56,286 nucleotides of DNA from a virus. The notes under the pieces were generated by a model. It worked only from the letters and a program-made list of their open reading frames with translations, did no database searches and was not told where the DNA came from. The position numbers and the translations under genes are program-made. Numbering within the stretch: position 1 is the first letter of the stretch; every line of letters starts with the position of its first letter. The stretch is taken from positions 1 to 56,286 of IMG/VR virus record IMGVR_UViG_3300047548_001281, one strand, 5' to 3'. Of this stretch, positions 1-6,647 are shown piece after piece.

Positions 1-27
1 GTTCCTGTTCGTTCAGTGTATGAAGCT

Positions 28-56
28 ATTATATGCCCAAACCGATTTATTGTCAA
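28..56 (-). promoter_or_regulatory. sigma70 early promoter
   Basis: On the minus strand TTGACA (51-56) and TATAAT (28-33) are separated by 17 bp, a full consensus. It drives a gene lying left of the window. It belongs to a promoter family in this window in which TTGACA is followed by ATAAAT, and its leader CATACACTGA resembles the TATACGCTGA leader of other members. Confidence 0.9.
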
Positions 57-64
57 ATTTCGGG

Positions 65-265
65 TTATTCTACGCCATCTTCCCACTTGCCCACGGCAAA
101 ATCAATTTTATCATGGACGATTTCCCTATCTTTATCGTATTGCGTATAAGCCCAAAAAGCTATACCTTCAGAATACCCACGGTCATCCTCTTTTACCGAC
201 ATTTCCACATTGTACTCGCGGAGAAGGGCGAAGAGTTTTTGCTTGAATTCCTGTTCGCGGGTCAT
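65..265 (-). CDS. small hypothetical protein, 66 aa
   Basis: The protein begins MTREQEFKQKLFALL and ends KWEDGVE. It is charged, with an amphipathic N-terminal helix (residues 1-20), and I recognise no function. An in-frame ATG at 289 lies immediately next to the -10 element (290-295) and upstream of the expected transcript start near 283, so it cannot be the start. The ATG at 265, behind an AAGGAA ribosome site, is chosen instead. It is the first gene of a leftward early transcript. Confidence 0.75.
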   Translation of the reverse strand: MTREQEFKQKLFALLREYNVEMSVKEDDRGYSEGIAFWAYTQYDKDREIVHDKIDFAVGKWEDGVE

Positions 266-289
266 GAATTTTTCCTTCACAATACCCAT

Positions 290-318
290 ATTGTATTACA
301 AATGGGATTTATTGTCAA
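290..318 (-). promoter_or_regulatory. sigma70 early promoter
   Basis: Minus strand: TTGACA (313-318), 17-bp spacer, TACAAT (290-295). It has the shared TTGACAATAAAT signature and drives the small gene at 65-265. Confidence 0.85.
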
Positions 319-325
319 ATTTTGG

Positions 326-523
326 TTATCCCCAGGTTAGCATACAAAGTAGGTAATCTTTCTCATCACCGAAATAAAAGCGGTAATGCCAGCAATTCAA
401 ATCAGGACTATTTTTTTCTACATCATTTGTAATGTAAGATGGGCACCGCTTCTTTGCCCAAACTAATAATTTCTCAGTATCCCTAAAGTTTTTGGATACG
501 GGCCAATAAAAGATATAGATCAT
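326..523 (-). CDS. LRW-array small protein, 65 aa
   Basis: This is the last member of a run of tandem small genes whose C termini share the pattern F-x-n-E-K-D-x3-m-L-x-W; here the end is FGDEKDYLLCMLTWG. The start ATG at 523 overlaps the upstream TGA (ATGA). An upstream in-frame start at 550 would lie within the preceding gene and is less likely. It is rich in aromatic residues (YIFYW near the N terminus). Function unknown; the shared C-terminal motif is the only family signature. Confidence 0.75.
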   Translation of the reverse strand: MIYIFYWPVSKNFRDTEKLLVWAKKRCPSYITNDVEKNSPDLNCWHYRFYFGDEKDYLLCMLTWG

Positions 524-705
524 ACTTCTGCCCAACGCAACATATACCAAATATAGATTTCGTCATTCATAACCAGTGTCACTAAATCAAAGTCATATTC
601 TTTGTACCAAGTTTGTTTGGTAGGCTTGCCATATCTATCTTCAAGCCATTTTACAACTTCAAATGCTTTTCCAAGAGGCCATCTTTCAATAGCAATACCG
701 TTCAA
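520..705 (-). CDS. LRW-array small protein, 61 aa
   Basis: The C terminus is NDEIYIWYMLRWAEV. By analogy with its neighbours, whose starts overlap the previous stop as ATGA or GTGA, the start is taken as TTG at 705 (TTGA overlap), preceded by the ribosome site GAGGTGG supplied by the previous gene's LRW codons. A GTG at 711 is the alternative. Function unknown. Confidence 0.65.
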   Translation of the reverse strand: MNGIAIERWPLGKAFEVVKWLEDRYGKPTKQTWYKEYDFDLVTLVMNDEIYIWYMLRWAEV

Positions 706-959
706 GACCACCTCAATACGAACATGGTAGCATCCCGTTCATTTTCAAAACCAAACTCATCATAGTATGGTGCCACGCCCAAAGCATTTCTGATTACGCC
801 TATCTCTTTAGTTTTTACTATTGTCGCACCTTGTGTAGCCAACCATTTATGATATTCTTGTTCCCAAACTTTGTCATCGTTGGGTAGGTCGTCTATGAAA
901 TGCTTTCTAAAGTAGACCTGTGTGCTGTAATACAACTCGTAGGTAGGTAAAAGGATCAC
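702..959 (-). CDS. LRW-array small protein, 85 aa
   Basis: A GTG start at 959 overlaps the upstream TGA as GTGA, with GAGGTGG just upstream. An ATG at 980 lies inside the preceding gene and is disfavoured. The C terminus is FENERDATMFVLRWS, the clearest form of the array motif. The N-terminal half is unlike its neighbours, so the paralogues share mainly the tail. Function unknown. Confidence 0.75.
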   Translation of the reverse strand: MILLPTYELYYSTQVYFRKHFIDDLPNDDKVWEQEYHKWLATQGATIVKTKEIGVIRNALGVAPYYDEFGFENERDATMFVLRWS

Positions 960-1177
960 GACCACCTCAACAAAAACCAAACTTGATCTTTACTCTTGCG
1001 AAAACGAAATATGGGATTATATGCGTAGGTCCAAACTACATTGTTTTTTGGATTTTTAATATTTTCGTTTATCCATAATACCATCTGATAGTACTTTTCT
1101 ATGCTGCCATTGATTTCTAATTCATCTTGCCAACCATAAAAATCAAAATCATTGACCCAATGTTCACTATGAATCAT
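956..1177 (-). CDS. LRW-array small protein, 73 aa
   Basis: It starts with ATG at 1177 inside the TCATGA that ends the neighbouring remnant gene, and its C terminus is RFRKSKDQVWFLLRWS. The last codons plus stop (TTG AGG TGG TCG TGA) provide both the LRWS tail and the ribosome site and start of the next gene. Rich in W, Y and N. Function unknown. Confidence 0.75.
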   Translation of the reverse strand: MIHSEHWVNDFDFYGWQDELEINGSIEKYYQMVLWINENIKNPKNNVVWTYAYNPIFRFRKSKDQVWFLLRWS

Positions 1178-1278
1178 GACCACCTCAACCCAGCCAATGT
1201 AGCCCAATGTTCCTTACCTTTACGGAATTTGATGGTAACACATAAATAATTTTTTAACAAGAAATATTGGAAAAACAT
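1174..1278 (-). pseudogene. truncated LRW-array gene (C-terminal remnant)
   Basis: The reading frame ends VTIKFRKGKEHWATLAGLRWS, which aligns with [21 protein letters not shown] at the end of the array gene at 1926-2264. Similarity stops near 1250, where the upstream region of the GIY-YIG endonuclease begins. The frame stays open to an ATG at 1278 (34 aa) and further into the endonuclease antisense, but only the last ~24 residues look like the family. It is best read as the 3' stump of an array gene disrupted by the endonuclease insertion. Confidence 0.65.
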
Positions 1279-1283
1279 AAATA
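1276..1283 (+). promoter_or_regulatory. candidate late promoter (CATAAATA)
   Basis: CATAAATA matches the T4 late -10 consensus TATAAATA at seven of eight bases and lies 60 bp upstream of the GIY-YIG start. The leader can fold: GCGGGT pairs with ATCCGC around an inner GACA/TGTC stem. Late promoters in front of homing endonucleases are known in T4 (I-TevI). Both rightward homing genes in this window have one. Confidence 0.5.
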
Positions 1284-1343
1284 AAAATGCGGGTCGCGAC
1301 ACGCCAATGTCCATCCGCTCTATAACTGAATAGGAGTTACAGC

Positions 1344-1952
1344 ATGTATATTTATCCCCAATCAAGATACCCTTTTGGATATTATGTTTACGCTTACATA
1401 AGATCAAAAGATTCAACCACAGCAAAAGCAGGGACACCGTATTATATAGGTAAAGGTAAATCAAAGCGAGCCTATCAAAAACACGATAATGTTCCAGTTC
1501 CACGAAATAAATCACATATTATTATAGTTGAAGAAAATTTAACCGAAATTGGAGCATTTGCGTTAGAACGCCGATTAATAGCATGGCATGGACGAAAAGA
1601 TTTAGGTACTGGTATATTGATGAACCGACAACAGGGTGGCGAGGGGTCCTCAGGAAGAAAAATGTCCGACGAAACAAAATCAAAAAAATCCAATTCTATG
1701 AAAGGATATAAGTTTGGGCCGCCGAGTGAGGAGTCAAACATAAAACGCCGATTAGCCATGAAGGGTAGAGTCCCGTCCAATAAAGGAAAAGCAAGATCAC
1801 CGAATGCCATAGAAAAAGCAAGAAAATCATTAACAGGATACAGGTACGAAAAGGTGGAATGTCCATACTGCTCTTTATTAGGAGCAGCCCATGCCATGAA
1901 GCGTTATCATTTTAATAATTGTAAGTTATCCCCATTTAAGAGCAAAGTATGA
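1344..1952 (+). CDS. GIY-YIG homing endonuclease, 202 aa
   Basis: The GIY-YIG nuclease domain occupies the N terminus: YVYAY at 14-18 and YYIGKG at 33-38, followed by the conserved R and a glutamate-containing helix. NUMOD3-like DNA-binding repeats follow ([14 protein letters not shown] near 107; repeated NKGK/SxxAxEKARKS), then a C-terminal CxxC...H...C zinc-finger-like segment (CPYC ... HFNNC). The start ATG follows TAGGAG at good spacing. It runs against the surrounding leftward genes, and its last 27 bp overlap the 3' end of the array gene at 1926-2264. Free-standing homing endonuclease, inferred to have inserted into the array. Confidence 0.92.
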   Translation: MYIYPQSRYPFGYYVYAYIRSKDSTTAKAGTPYYIGKGKSKRAYQKHDNVPVPRNKSHIIIVEENLTEIGAFALERRLIAWHGRKDLGTGILMNRQQGGEGSSGRKMSDETKSKKSNSMKGYKFGPPSEESNIKRRLAMKGRVPSNKGKARSPNAIEKARKSLTGYRYEKVECPYCSLLGAAHAMKRYHFNNCKLSPFKSKV

Positions 1953-2264
1953 TGCCAAATGTTCTTTGCCGCGCCGAAATTTAATAGTCAATTTATTTGT
2001 ACTGATATCGTCGTCCATTAGGGTCCAATCCCAATTTAGTCCTTGTTTTCCTACCAAGTTTTCAAGTTCAGGCCTATAGTGGTCATTTGGGTCCGCACTT
2101 TCTATTTGAATTGTTCCTCCCCCTCCTGCTTCAACAGAATCAGTCCATCCTACAGGCCATTTTACCTTGATTTTGGTACCGGGCATAAACATCCACCAAA
2201 GTTTGTTCATCAAACTCAGCGACACCTTTAATCTATGATTAGACCAATAATAGGGACTGAACAT
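1926..2264 (-). CDS. LRW-array protein, 112 aa
   Basis: It starts at ATG 2264 directly after the upstream stop (TAAATG), with GAGGTGG six bases before. It is longer than the other members, with a Trp-rich, glycine-containing middle ([17 protein letters not shown]), and ends [18 protein letters not shown]. Its tail is the closest relative of the truncated remnant at 1174-1278. Its 3' end overlaps the 3' end of the endonuclease gene on the other strand by 27 bp. Function unknown. Confidence 0.75.
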   Translation of the reverse strand: MFSPYYWSNHRLKVSLSLMNKLWWMFMPGTKIKVKWPVGWTDSVEAGGGGTIQIESADPNDHYRPELENLVGKQGLNWDWTLMDDDISTNKLTIKFRRGKEHLASYFALKWG

Positions 2265-2444
2265 TTATGACCACCTCAACATAGCAAAAATTCTATCTTT
2301 CTCATTGTCAATATACCAAGTATCATATGCCTTTGCAGCAAATTGGGGTCCAATCTTTTCTGTACCCTGATATTCGCAAGTGATATTATTCTTTTCGCAC
2401 CATTCCCAAAACATGTCACGATACCAAACTGGCACCCTAAACAT
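2265..2444 (-). CDS. LRW-array small protein, 59 aa
   Basis: The start ATG at 2444 overlaps the preceding TAA as TAATG, with AGGTGG from the preceding LRW codons as ribosome site. It begins MFRVPVWYRDMFWEW and ends YIDNEKDRIFAMLRWS, a canonical array tail. An in-frame start at 2519 would lie inside the neighbour. Function unknown. Confidence 0.75.
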   Translation of the reverse strand: MFRVPVWYRDMFWEWCEKNNITCEYQGTEKIGPQFAAKAYDTWYIDNEKDRIFAMLRWS

Positions 2445-2641
2445 TATAACCACCTCAACAAAAACATAGTGTATTCTTTTTCGTTGCGGAAGTAAAATGT
2501 ATTGCCATCTACCCACCAATCGGGTTCATAATGCCCGCCATGATACAAATGGTCTTGGCACCACAATGCCATTTGGTTGCGGTCATGTACCGTAAGTAGG
2601 TCGAATCTTTTTAGGTAAACTCTGCTATGAGTTAGCTCCAT
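2444..2641 (-). CDS. LRW-array small protein, 65 aa
   Basis: It begins MELTHSRVYLKRFD and ends FYFRNEKEYTMFLLRWL. The start ATG at 2641 lies inside the last codons of the upstream gene (10-bp overlap); a TTG at 2656 is possible but less likely. It shares FYFxNEKxxxxxxLxW with the gene at 2632-2892. Function unknown. Confidence 0.7.
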   Translation of the reverse strand: MELTHSRVYLKRFDLLTVHDRNQMALWCQDHLYHGGHYEPDWWVDGNTFYFRNEKEYTMFLLRWL

Positions 2642-2892
2642 TTTAGTTTTGCCCAAACTAAATCTTTTTCATTTTTGAAATAAAATGTTACCACTTCTCT
2701 CCAATGACTACTGGGTTCAAAATTTAGATATTGTATGTTACTTTCTTTAAGCCATGTTCTAAACTCAACAACGCGGTTATATAGCATATGATTTTTAAAT
2801 CTATAAAATTCATGATCATAAGGTAAGACACATTTGTAGGGCCACTCTGCGTCAAATTTTCTTTTAGATATCCTACGCTGTTTGCTATTCAT
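2632..2892 (-). CDS. LRW-array small protein, 86 aa
   Basis: This is the first gene of the array in transcription order. ATG at 2892 overlaps the preceding TGA (ATGA). The N terminus is basic (NSKQRRISKRKF) and the C terminus is TFYFKNEKDLVWAKLKWS, a clear array tail. Function unknown. Confidence 0.75.
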   Translation of the reverse strand: MNSKQRRISKRKFDAEWPYKCVLPYDHEFYRFKNHMLYNRVVEFRTWLKESNIQYLNFEPSSHWREVVTFYFKNEKDLVWAKLKWS

Positions 2893-3203
2893 TTCTGTTT
2901 TGCTTTGTTGATGACCTTATTTGCTTCTTGCGAGTCATTTACAATAGAGTGAATATCAATTAGGGCATTAGTCAAATCAAATAGCAACTCTTGTATAAGT
3001 TTACTAATTTTGGCTAATCTTTGTTCAGGTGTAAGACCTACAAATTGTTCTTGTAATTTCTTTTCGTATTCTATGACTTGCTGTCTTTTATCTTCAGGTA
3101 ATGACTGAATGAATTCTTCTAATAGGCGCTGTTTTTCCTCATACAATCCCTGATCACCTGATCCAAGGTAAATCTTTCGTAGCCTATCAAAATCTAAATT
3201 CAT
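2889..3203 (-). CDS. helical coiled-coil hypothetical protein, 104 aa
   Basis: The start at ATG 3203 follows AAGGTGTAGG two bases after the upstream stop; an earlier in-frame ATG at 3227 lies inside the upstream gene. The sequence is rich in E, K, Q and L with heptad-like spacing (residues ~20-75), so an elongated helical protein is likely. No family recognised. Confidence 0.7.
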   Translation of the reverse strand: MNLDFDRLRKIYLGSGDQGLYEEKQRLLEEFIQSLPEDKRQQVIEYEKKLQEQFVGLTPEQRLAKISKLIQELLFDLTNALIDIHSIVNDSQEANKVINKAKQK

Positions 3204-3204
3204 C

Positions 3205-3618
3205 CTACACCTTTTCGTACCTACCATGTGCTTTGCTTACATCGGCCATTCTACGATTGTTCAAATCGTCAAAGAATTCTTCTGTAGGTTTTTTGATCCT
3301 ATAAGCAAATCTACTACCAAAGTAAACACAGAATCCCGCACCTTGTTCACTTTCTAATACCACTACATAAGCACTTGTAATAGCCTGTCCACCAATACCA
3401 CCAAAGCCTAATGCCGTAGAACCCCAAGTTTGTGTAAACATGGCAAATACCGTGATATCATAAGGATTATGTTTTCTGCTTTTAGTGATTCGCTTATCTT
3501 CTCGGGTTTTATGATAATGTTCCCAATCACGGTCTTCGTATGTGATTTCAGGGAATCCTTCATATTGGGCGTGGGCAAGGGCATGGTGTAGGGAATTGAT
3601 TGGATCATTTGTAAACAT
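3205..3618 (-). CDS. conserved phage hypothetical protein, 137 aa
   Basis: It starts with TAATG at 3618, overlapping the previous stop. A conserved-looking core contains ITYEDRDWEHYHKTRED, a glycine-rich stretch ALGFGGIGGQAITSAY (about residues 70-85) and VYFGSRFAYRIKKP. I believe similar proteins recur in large myoviruses, but no function is known to me. Ends in TAG. Confidence 0.75.
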   Translation of the reverse strand: MFTNDPINSLHHALAHAQYEGFPEITYEDRDWEHYHKTREDKRITKSRKHNPYDITVFAMFTQTWGSTALGFGGIGGQAITSAYVVVLESEQGAGFCVYFGSRFAYRIKKPTEEFFDDLNNRRMADVSKAHGRYEKV

Positions 3619-3860
3619 TATTCAACCCCAAAATGTTTTTCAATCTTCTCACTTGTTTCAGACAATGCTCGGTTCCATTCTGGATTCTGGTCACCGCCCT
3701 TATTACAATCTATTACATATATACATTCTTCAACGATCAACTCAGCGAACTTGCCTGCCACAATGGCTTGAAAGTAGGGCTTGTCGCTATCTTCCTTACC
3801 CACATTTTCATAGGCAAATTCTAGGGCGTATTGGTAAAGTGCTAGGGCTTGTCCATTCAT
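3618..3860 (-). CDS. HFGVE-type small protein, 80 aa
   Basis: It begins MNGQALALYQYALEF and ends KIEKHFGVE, with a central FAELIVEECIYVI. The F-A-E-L-[IM]-V-x-E core plus HFGVE tail is shared with the gene at 4033-4248 and more loosely with 5242-5448, a small paralogous family common in T4-type phages and of unknown function. ATG at 3860 overlaps the upstream TGA. Confidence 0.75.
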   Translation of the reverse strand: MNGQALALYQYALEFAYENVGKEDSDKPYFQAIVAGKFAELIVEECIYVIDCNKGGDQNPEWNRALSETSEKIEKHFGVE

Positions 3861-4033
3861 TTTCTTTCTCCAATCCATCTAACAAAACCAACAACGGCAG
3901 CAATACACAAAGCCGGTAACATTAGTGGATAGTCATACCATTTGTCTTTTCTAAATTTATAACCCATAATAGAAAAGAAATAGCAAACACTAACAATCGT
4001 CCAAATAACAAGAAACAAGAAAAAATATCCCAT
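3857..4033 (-). CDS. small membrane protein, 58 aa
   Basis: Two hydrophobic segments (about residues 3-23 and 38-52) flank a basic loop (YKFRKDKW), predicting a two-span inner-membrane protein. Starts TAATG at 4033 and ends ATGA at 3857, overlapping both neighbours. No function assignable. Confidence 0.75.
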   Translation of the reverse strand: MGYFFLFLVIWTIVSVCYFFSIMGYKFRKDKWYDYPLMLPALCIAAVVGFVRWIGERK

Positions 4034-4248
4034 TATTCAACTCCGAAATGATGTTTAATCTTATCTACGAGCCCTGACCTGTTTACATCCAATTCAAATT
4101 CATCAGCCAATGTAATAAACTCTGTAACCATCAACTCGGCGAATTTTTCAATGTCAACCATCCTACCTTCAGCAATCGTTCCATCGTTTGAAGTATATGT
4201 TTCAACCAATGTAGATTGGTGGCGTAATTCTTTAATTCGTTTGTTCAT
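4033..4248 (-). CDS. HFGVE-type small protein, 71 aa
   Basis: It begins MNKRIKELRHQ and carries KFAELMVTEFI and the tail KIKHHFGVE, the same architecture as the 3618-3860 gene. ATGA overlap with the upstream stop fixes the start. Paralogous family of unknown role. Confidence 0.8.
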   Translation of the reverse strand: MNKRIKELRHQSTLVETYTSNDGTIAEGRMVDIEKFAELMVTEFITLADEFELDVNRSGLVDKIKHHFGVE

Positions 4249-4457
4249 TTCTTTAACATCCTAATTAGGTCAGCCATCAATTTTGAATCTATCATTTTAG
4301 CCTCTTTGGCTATTTCAACATCAGTTGATAACTTACATTGGTCTATGAAAGCAATTAATTCTTCATATTTTGAATAATCAAATATAAATGACAGGTATAG
4401 CGCCTGTAGCTTTTTAATCGTTTTTCTTGTGCCAGGTGCTATCTCTATAATTTTCAT
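4245..4457 (-). CDS. hypothetical helical protein, 70 aa
   Basis: Lys/Ile/Leu-rich and probably all helical, ending LIRMLKK. ATGA overlap upstream at 4457-4454 and downstream at 4248-4245 shows translational coupling. No family recognised. Confidence 0.7.
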   Translation of the reverse strand: MKIIEIAPGTRKTIKKLQALYLSFIFDYSKYEELIAFIDQCKLSTDVEIAKEAKMIDSKLMADLIRMLKK

Positions 4458-4639
4458 TTAATATTGTGCCTAATTTCATATTCTTTAATAGCATTCTCCA
4501 GTTGGGTCGTGTCCCTTGTTTTTTTCAAGTTGGGAAGGGTTTCCTTAATACGAAGATACCAATCATATCTTTCATCATCTGTCAATGAATCAATTTTTTC
4601 GTTATTTGAAATATCTTTATATTCGGTTATTTTTTTCAT
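4454..4639 (-). CDS. hypothetical protein, 61 aa
   Basis: Charged small protein (DDERYDWYLRIKETLPNLKK in the middle), coupled to the upstream gene by a TAATG overlap at 4639. No recognised domain. Confidence 0.7.
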   Translation of the reverse strand: MKKITEYKDISNNEKIDSLTDDERYDWYLRIKETLPNLKKTRDTTQLENAIKEYEIRHNIK

Positions 4640-4791
4640 TATTGTTCCTGAGGAATCTCACCATTGAGGTCTTCTTCAATCTCCAGAACCCACTCGACAG
4701 GGATAGCAAGTCGTTTAGCAACAATGTAGGGAGAATTTCCCATTTCCAGTTGTTCTTGTACCGAAGTGTATAGTTCAGACATACGCGACAT
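4639..4791 (-). CDS. small helix-turn-helix-like protein, 50 aa
   Basis: Translation from ATG 4791 gives MSRMSELYTSVQEQLEMGNSP... ending GEIPQEQ. The segment from about residue 12 to 38 (QLEMGNSPYIVAKRLAIP then VEWVLEIEED) has the spacing of a helix-turn-helix such as those in sigma-like or transposase-like regulators. It is preceded by AGGAG. Stop overlaps the next start as TAATG. A regulatory role is inference. Confidence 0.65.
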   Translation of the reverse strand: MSRMSELYTSVQEQLEMGNSPYIVAKRLAIPVEWVLEIEEDLNGEIPQEQ

Positions 4792-4800
4792 AATAAACTC

Positions 4801-5094
4801 CTATTTAAGGTAACCTTTGATAACACTCTTTAGTTTAGGACCACGACCTTGATTCCACAGCGGCTGTTGTTTAGTTTGATTGGGATAACATCCTTTTGCC
4901 CATTTGTAATGCTCATCAAACAACTTACCGCATTCCATCATTATCTTATCTTTTTGAGTTTTTGTCAACTTTTGTTCAGCGATAAATTTGACCAGATTTT
5001 CCTTATTGATTTTGTGTTGGTTGGGATCCCTAGAACCAAATTGGTTGAAATGGTCAAAGTAATAGATACGCTGGACTAACTCTTTGAATTCCAT
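4801..5094 (-). CDS. hypothetical protein, 97 aa
   Basis: It starts at ATG 5094 by TAATG overlap and begins MEFKELVQRIYYFDHFNQFG. Basic overall (several QK-rich helices; tail LKSVIKGYLK). The basic charge would fit nucleic-acid contact but no motif is recognised. Confidence 0.7.
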   Translation of the reverse strand: MEFKELVQRIYYFDHFNQFGSRDPNQHKINKENLVKFIAEQKLTKTQKDKIMMECGKLFDEHYKWAKGCYPNQTKQQPLWNQGRGPKLKSVIKGYLK

Positions 5095-5240
5095 TATTTG
5101 TAGTCTGCCCTTTTTAGGAATTTGATGGGTACATCTACATAAATTCCACCAATTAGTACACGATGGCAAAGGAACCAGCCAGAATGGCTAAGTGTCATTC
5201 CGCCAGGTACATAGCAAACTTTGAATTGATCCATGTCCAT
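5094..5240 (-). CDS. hypothetical protein, 48 aa
   Basis: It begins MDMDQFKVCYVPGGM, continues through GWFLCHRVLIGG, and ends KRADYK with TAATG coupling to the next gene. It is preceded by GGAGTTTAAA. The pattern of short beta strands suggests a small beta protein. No function known. Confidence 0.65.
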   Translation of the reverse strand: MDMDQFKVCYVPGGMTLSHSGWFLCHRVLIGGIYVDVPIKFLKRADYK

Positions 5241-5241
5241 T

Positions 5242-5448
5242 TTAAACTCCGCGGTATGGATTTACACCATACCTATCACGGATGATATAGTACATATGGA
5301 CACCGTCTTTATCACGGATACTATCATTAGGCAACATATCAGTCACATCCTTGATGATAAGTGTGGCAAACTTTTCAATTGCCGTAGATGGGGTCAGTAC
5401 ATCATCAATACCAGCCTGTTCAGCAAGTTTTTTGATTCGCTCGTTCAC
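5242..5448 (-). CDS. NERIKKL-type small protein, 68 aa
   Basis: A GTG start at 5448 overlaps the upstream TGA (GTGA). It begins (M)NERIKKLAEQAG and contains EKFATLIIKDV, matching the FAELIV core of the 3618 and 4033 genes. The C terminus differs (RYGVNPYRGV). Part of a small phage family of unknown function. Confidence 0.7.
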   Translation of the reverse strand: MNERIKKLAEQAGIDDVLTPSTAIEKFATLIIKDVTDMLPNDSIRDKDGVHMYYIIRDRYGVNPYRGV

Positions 5449-5621
5449 AATCCCATCCTTTGGATGCTTGCTTGGTCTTGAATCCAATCACGGGTAGATT
5501 TTTCTTGATTCAATCTTGATACCAGTCGTTGGATTTCACGATCCTTCATTTCCAACATAACTTTGGCCATTTCTAATCGTTCTTCGACTGAATAAGATTG
5601 GTCGTCTAAAATATTATTCAT
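5445..5621 (-). CDS. coiled-coil small protein, 58 aa
   Basis: Translation from ATG 5621 (TGATG overlap) gives MNNILDDQSYSVEERLEMAK... ending IQRMGL. Residues 14-45 have strong heptad character (EERLEMAKVMLEMKDREIQ). Unknown role. Confidence 0.7.
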   Translation of the reverse strand: MNNILDDQSYSVEERLEMAKVMLEMKDREIQRLVSRLNQEKSTRDWIQDQASIQRMGL

Positions 5622-5803
5622 CATTCTACCTCATACGGATCAAAATCAGCGTAGGCGATGTGTACCATCTTATTCAGCTTATTGACCATTTCTCGGGCTT
5701 TTTCGGCACTATCGTAGACACCTTCAATTCTACGTTGCTCGGCGCCTCGCTCACCAAAGCCACGATACATTTCATCGTAATACACCACATAAACTTCCAT
5801 CAT
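5621..5803 (-). CDS. hypothetical protein, 60 aa
   Basis: The sequence (MMEVYVVYYDEMYRGFG ... ADFDPYEVE) alternates beta strand and an amphipathic helix (SAEKAREMVNKLNKM), a small alpha/beta fold seen in many phage early proteins. Start overlaps the upstream stop (ATGA). Function unknown. Confidence 0.7.
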   Translation of the reverse strand: MMEVYVVYYDEMYRGFGERGAEQRRIEGVYDSAEKAREMVNKLNKMVHIAYADFDPYEVE

Positions 5804-6048
5804 TCAACATCCAAAAAGATTTTATCGCCCACGGCAGCAATGCGAACAACCTTACGGCCTTCGATCAGATAACCACGCGAAATAAAAGGTCCACCACTGG
5901 GATCGACAAACCCCAGATTGCCATAGTTGATGGCATCCTCACCCTCATTGCCACCAAATCGCCAGTATTTGAGGTCACCCACGATGGTATAGGTATTGTC
6001 GTCTACCTTTTCAAAGTGATAGTTATCACCGTGTCGATTACGCATCAT
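5800..6048 (-). CDS. conserved hypothetical protein, 82 aa
   Basis: It begins MMRNRHGDNYHFEKVDDNTY and contains GDLKYWRFGG and a PSGGPFIS motif near the middle. All-beta appearance. I have the impression that similar proteins occur in other large phages, but function is unknown. ATGA overlap at both ends. Confidence 0.75.
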   Translation of the reverse strand: MMRNRHGDNYHFEKVDDNTYTIVGDLKYWRFGGNEGEDAINYGNLGFVDPSGGPFISRGYLIEGRKVVRIAAVGDKIFLDVE

Positions 6049-6323
6049 TCAACTCCTTCAGATTTGAACCATTCATCAATGGTCATGATTTCAGGGGCAT
6101 AGTACTCGCCCTCTTGAATGAAGTCAGTGTAATCAAATTTTTGCCCACCAAGCTCAAACTCAAAAGTACTGGTCCTCCAGTCATGACTGGCAAATTTAGC
6201 CTTCACAATTTCTTCAAAGTCAACCAAAAACGCTTCGGCAGATTCGTAGACAACAGGTACTGTGTTTTGGGCGTGCCAAGTATAACCGTCACCTGTCGTG
6301 TATTGGATAACCAGTCGCATCAT
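6045..6323 (-). CDS. hypothetical protein, 92 aa
   Basis: Starts at ATG 6323 (TGATG overlap with the previous gene) and begins MMRLVIQYTTGDGYTWH. Acidic, with a mixed alpha/beta pattern and the tail DEWFKSEGVE. No family recognised. Confidence 0.7.
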   Translation of the reverse strand: MMRLVIQYTTGDGYTWHAQNTVPVVYESAEAFLVDFEEIVKAKFASHDWRTSTFEFELGGQKFDYTDFIQEGEYYAPEIMTIDEWFKSEGVE

Positions 6324-6535
6324 CAACCCCGCAGTTTGTCAAACACCTGACGATTCAGGATGTCCATGTCCTCATTGGACACATAGAAGTCAGTCTTGGG
6401 ATCCCAGTACTGACCTTCGCGGCTATCGTAGTAGAGAATCTGACCGTTAGCATACACGAAGGGACCTTCAAGGCCCTTACGCGGCCCGTAGCCCTTGAAA
6501 ACATCTTCAGTCTTACCCAGAACACGATATCCCAC
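6323..6535 (-). CDS. hypothetical protein, 70 aa; first gene of early operon
   Basis: A GTG start at 6535 is preceded by TTAGGAG at good spacing and lies about 25 bp downstream of a consensus promoter. The sequence (GYRVLGKTEDVFKGYGPRKG ... FDKLRG) is basic and tyrosine-rich. It heads a run of overlapping genes extending leftward to the array. Function unknown. Confidence 0.75.
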   Translation of the reverse strand: MGYRVLGKTEDVFKGYGPRKGLEGPFVYANGQILYYDSREGQYWDPKTDFYVSNEDMDILNRQVFDKLRG

Positions 6536-6566
6536 AACAAACTCCTAAATTTCAGCGTATAAGCGT

Positions 6567-6595
6567 ATTATACACTAAATGGGATTTATTGTCAA
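6567..6595 (-). promoter_or_regulatory. consensus sigma70 early promoter with conserved leader
   Basis: Minus strand TTGACA (6590-6595), 17 bp, TATAAT (6567-6572), followed by ACGCTTATACGCTGAAAT and AGGAG. Both hexamers are perfect. The leader sequence recurs after the promoters at 7388, 7614 and 31917. Confidence 0.95.
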
Positions 6596-6647
6596 ATCCT
6601 ACCAAGTCATCCTGACAAATAAAGTAGCCAGAATTTTTTTCATCTTA

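Larger units (their letters stand above)
326..2892 (-). repeat. tandem array of paralogous LRW-motif small genes
   Basis: Eight apparently intact genes and one remnant lie head to tail. Each protein ends in a variant of K-D/E-x(4-6)-L-[RK]-W-[SGLA]: LTWG, LRWAEV, LRWS, LRWS, LRWS (remnant), LKWG, LRWS, LRWL, LKWS. The nucleotide signature TTGAGGTGGTC recurs at most junctions. A GIY-YIG endonuclease gene on the other strand interrupts the array between 1279 and 1925. A possible dispersed member (ending ELKWA) is found at 26006-26263. Confidence 0.8.

Noticed and set aside
20-340. Rightward open frame of ~106 codons
   Set aside because: It runs antisense through a promoter and the convincing leftward gene 65-265, has no ribosome site, and its sequence is not protein-like.
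1475-1897. Leftward frame of 140 codons inside the GIY-YIG gene
   Set aside because: It is the antisense shadow of a clear endonuclease gene; no start signal and no family features.
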